Assembly: GCA_946699065.1 (NCBI GenBank)
Contig: CAMPDV010000010.1
Span: 558,001 to 622,000 of the forward strand
DNA length: 64,000 nt
From: Loxodes magnus
Taxonomy: Eukaryota > Ciliophora > Karyorelictea > Loxodida > Loxodidae
Direction: 5' to 3'
In this document: positions 61,978 to 64,000 of the stretch, in pieces
Layout: each line of letters begins with the position of its first letter
Position numbering within the stretch: position 1 is the first letter of the stretch
Notes under the pieces: model-generated
The model's database searches: none
What the model was told of the DNA's origin: nothing
The model's input: the letters and a program-made list of their open reading frames with translations, nothing else
Position numbers and translations under genes: made by a program

Positions 61978-63283
61978 TTAAGCATTTTTGAACGATTTTT
62001 GCATTGTTTGCAAAGAAGCCAGCATTATTGGAGGTAGTTGCTACTGCTTTTAATTTTGTTTCATTGATTTTTACTTTTTTATCTATTGAACTTCTGCTTC
62101 TTGTTATTATTATTCTATCTCAGCTGCTTTATCAAAGTAATACTCGTTAAAAAGAGCTTGTATCTATCCTTTGCGCAAAAGTAAAGCATGCTACTTTAGT
62201 AATTCCAAATTTTGATCCCTTCATGGATCTTATTAAACTTATCGATAGTCAAAATTGTCTTCCTTATTGTTTGGAATATATTAAGGCTAAATTTGCTTGT
62301 TGTAAAGTTATTCCCAAGGATAATTTTTAAATCAAACATGCTATTTTACCTCTTCAGGTCCATTTAATCCTAGTCGATTTGCTGGCTTTCTTTAAATTAA
62401 CTGAGTGATAAAATTACTTTGTTGATAAAATCAGCGGCTTCTAAGCTTCAACCTTCTGGAATATCATTTCTTCTAAGCTAGACTTACTTTGCTAGAATTT
62501 AATCTCTTATTTCCTTTCTACTTTTACCTTGATAAGGCCTCTAAATATAAAAAATTACTCTTCCAGTCATAAATTCATATCCAATTACTCCTACCGCAAA
62601 ATAATCAGCCCCTACTCCGTGATTTTATCTACACATTACCTCAGGAGCCATATAACCTGGAGTTCCTGATGTATCTTGAGCGTTATCAGGATTTCAAATT
62701 CTAGCAATTCCTAGGTCAGTAATTCTAAGATATCCTTGTGAGTCCAATACTAGATTTTCAGGTTTTATGTCTCTATGTAGAATACCATTATTATGCAAAT
62801 GTTCTAGTCCTAAAATCAAGCAAGTAATGAAGAATTCTCAAATAAAGACTTACTTGTTTGTTCTTCAGAAAACCTTCTTTATCTACCCAGATGATATCTA
62901 AGATCTCCTCCTGTTAGTATATCAAGTACCAAATATAAATTATCTCGATCTTAAAATGCATAATGCATGTTTACTAGAAAAGGATGTAAAAGACTACCCA
63001 GAAGTTTTCTTTCATTCATTACAGAATTAACTGATCTTTTAGCCAGAACTCGTGCTTTGCTCATTTCCTTCAAAGCAAAAAGCTAACGGGTTTTTTTTCT
63101 CTCAACCTTTCATACTTTTCCGAATCCTCCCTTTCCAATTACATAATGGAATTCAAAAAGATTTTTATCAACTTCTTCTGAAGCTTGTTCGAATTCTTAA
63201 GTTTCAGATTTAATACTTTAGCTATTGATAAAGTCAAAAAGAATTCTATTTTTAAGTTCTTAATGCTTCTAAGACGACCTCAT
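61978..63283 (-). CDS. AGC-like serine/threonine protein kinase
   Basis: About 417 residues. The kinase domain spans about 48-310: [56 protein letters not shown] (DLG for DFG), [29 protein letters not shown] and [15 protein letters not shown]. All catalytic residues are present, and the layout resembles STK32/YANK-type kinases. The C-terminus is Gln-rich. Exons (coding order) are 62854-63283, 62559-62836, 62418-62540 and 61978-62400, separated by introns of 17, 18 and 17 nt that restore conserved kinase motifs. TGA encodes Trp at KVWKV, HVWFKN, DPWRDQ and EGWSLE. No TGA stop lies near the end: the first in-frame one is at 61441, so the 3' boundary (placed at a TAA after FKNA) is uncertain. 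Confidence 0.85.
62401..62417 (-). other. 17-nt intron in kinase gene
   Basis: Reads GTAATTTTATCACTCAG. Splicing joins ADFINK to [11 protein letters not shown], the canonical end of the kinase domain. Confidence 0.9.
62541..62558 (-). other. 18-nt intron in kinase gene
   Basis: Reads GTAATTTTTTATATTTAG. It keeps the frame, so only homology reveals it: removal gives [11 protein letters not shown] in place of a six-residue hydrophobic insertion. Confidence 0.82.
62837..62853 (-). other. 17-nt intron in kinase gene
   Basis: Reads GTAAGTCTTTATTTGAG. Splicing gives [21 protein letters not shown], the helix before the HRD loop, in the right frame. Confidence 0.9.
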
Positions 63284-63323
63284 GTTATTTATAATATTAA
63301 ATGAAAGAAATATAAAATGGAGA

Positions 63324-64000
63324 TCAAAAATTAAAGGACTACATTATTTTTTCTTTGTTAAACTTGAAATTTCTTAATGGATATTTTAGATACATTAGAG
63401 ACTCCTCCTAGCTTTACTATGCTGCTTCGTTTTGATCACTTTTTCTATTTATATTATAAAATTACGATTAGCTTTTAGATAAATTCTGATTACCTTGATT
63501 ATATTGATCAGTATAGCGTGACTTTATTTCACCTTGGCCTTTATTAAACCTTACTTGTAAAATCCTTCACCAAATTTTAAAATTGCTGCTTAGCCTTTTC
63601 CCATACCTAAGGATCGTCATTATTTCTAATCTCATCTAACTGCTTCTATGATAAAATCTAAACTTCTTGTTGTTTGGATGAATATAGATTAGGCTAGAAG
63701 TTGATTCATGAAGAAAGCAGAAGAGTGACGTTTTCCATTGTATAGTAAATTTAGCATTCGTTAAGAGGTCTTAATTTTCAAAATTCGCCATTGATTTGAA
63801 GATATTTCCTTATAATCATCTTAAACTAATTGTCCATTCCACAAAATCTCTTTATGAATTTATTTAGCCCTATTGGTAGTAGTTTTGTATATCCTGCTTA
63901 TTTCATGAAAACAGTGAAAGCTGCTTATGTGTCTATTACACCAGATAACTTTATTCCATAAAGATGGTATAAAGCATCCGAATCTGCTCTGCAGTCATGT
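63324..64000 (-). CDS. EXD1-like 3'-5' exonuclease domain protein (partial, N-terminus beyond window)
   Basis: The C-terminal part of a gene that enters from the right edge. The segment HDCRADSDALYHLYGIKLS followed by VIDTQAAFTVFMKQAG matches the Exo II region of DEDD 3'-5' exonucleases of the EXD1/Egalitarian type; the first Asp/Glu motif would lie outside the window. A leucine/lysine region (LNKFIKRFCG) and a long Gln/Ser-rich tail (to ...NKEKIMQSFNF) follow. A 16-nt intron (63539-63554) restores the tail frame. TGA Trps occur at EFWKLR and SSWINF. The stop is TGA at 63324, 40 nt before the kinase start on the same strand. EXD1 acts with small-RNA pathways in animals; that role here is inference. 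Confidence 0.75.
63539..63554 (-). other. 16-nt intron in EXD1-like gene
   Basis: Reads GTAAGGTTTAATAAAG. Its removal places the downstream Gln/Ser-rich tail in the open frame ending at TGA. Confidence 0.75.

Noticed and set aside
1..64000. tRNA, rRNA, CRISPR and tandem-repeat arrays
   Set aside because: No TPsiC-like GGTTCGA box with a matching acceptor stem, no rRNA core and no regularly spaced repeats were found by eye. A tRNAscan or RepeatMasker run would be decisive.

Overview
The window reads as nuclear DNA of a ciliate with a reassigned genetic code. It is very AT-rich. Almost every convincing gene uses TAA and TAG as glutamine, and TGA serves both as tryptophan inside genes and as the stop at their ends. 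Conserved tryptophans written TGA (TMEM147, VPS13, a tandem START protein) and products that finish sensibly at TGA (PDI, CFAP20, RPB3, VPS13) support this. That is the karyorelict code (Loxodes-type, NCBI table 27); a Condylostoma-type code is the main alternative. A second hallmark is minute introns of 16-18 nt with GTAAG/GTAAT...AG ends, placed where homology demands a frame repair (TMEM147, a kinase, a sorting nexin, an OSCA-type channel, a pseudokinase, an exonuclease). Conventional translation breaks all of these genes, so reading frames were rebuilt by hand.

Layout, left to right: a 3.3 kb AT-rich spacer; a B-box/NYN-like/LOTUS protein; an orphan; protein disulfide isomerase; an orphan; TMEM147 and CFAP20 diverging; a PX-BAR sorting nexin converging on VPS41; a small orphan converging on an RRM protein; an orphan; a TBC (Rab-GAP-like) protein diverging from an OSCA/TMEM63 channel; a pseudokinase followed 20 nt later by an orphan; a membrane orphan; a tandem START protein; a SAXO-like axonemal protein; a WD40 protein; a decayed LINE-like reverse-transcriptase element; a cysteine-rich orphan; RNA polymerase II subunit RPB3; a 9 kb VPS13 gene; a small orphan; a divergent Ran-like GTPase; an orphan; a TPR protein; an AGC-like kinase; and a partial EXD1-like 3'-5' exonuclease cut by the right edge.

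Genes lie on both strands without operons. Many belong to membrane traffic and lipid transport (VPS13, VPS41, sorting nexin, TBC, START, TMEM147), others to cilia (CFAP20, SAXO-like) and RNA biology (LOTUS/NYN, RRM, RPB3, EXD1-like). Spacers between genes are 0.3-3.3 kb of low-complexity AT-rich DNA. No tRNA, rRNA or CRISPR array was recognised.

Points worth following up: the TGA dual use and mini-introns, a handful of genes with no TGA near their apparent end, a Ran paralogue and a kinase that have lost catalytic residues, a TBC domain with a changed glutamine finger, the LINE remnant, and a purine-rich GGAGAT-N-GATAG-like element upstream of many start codons.
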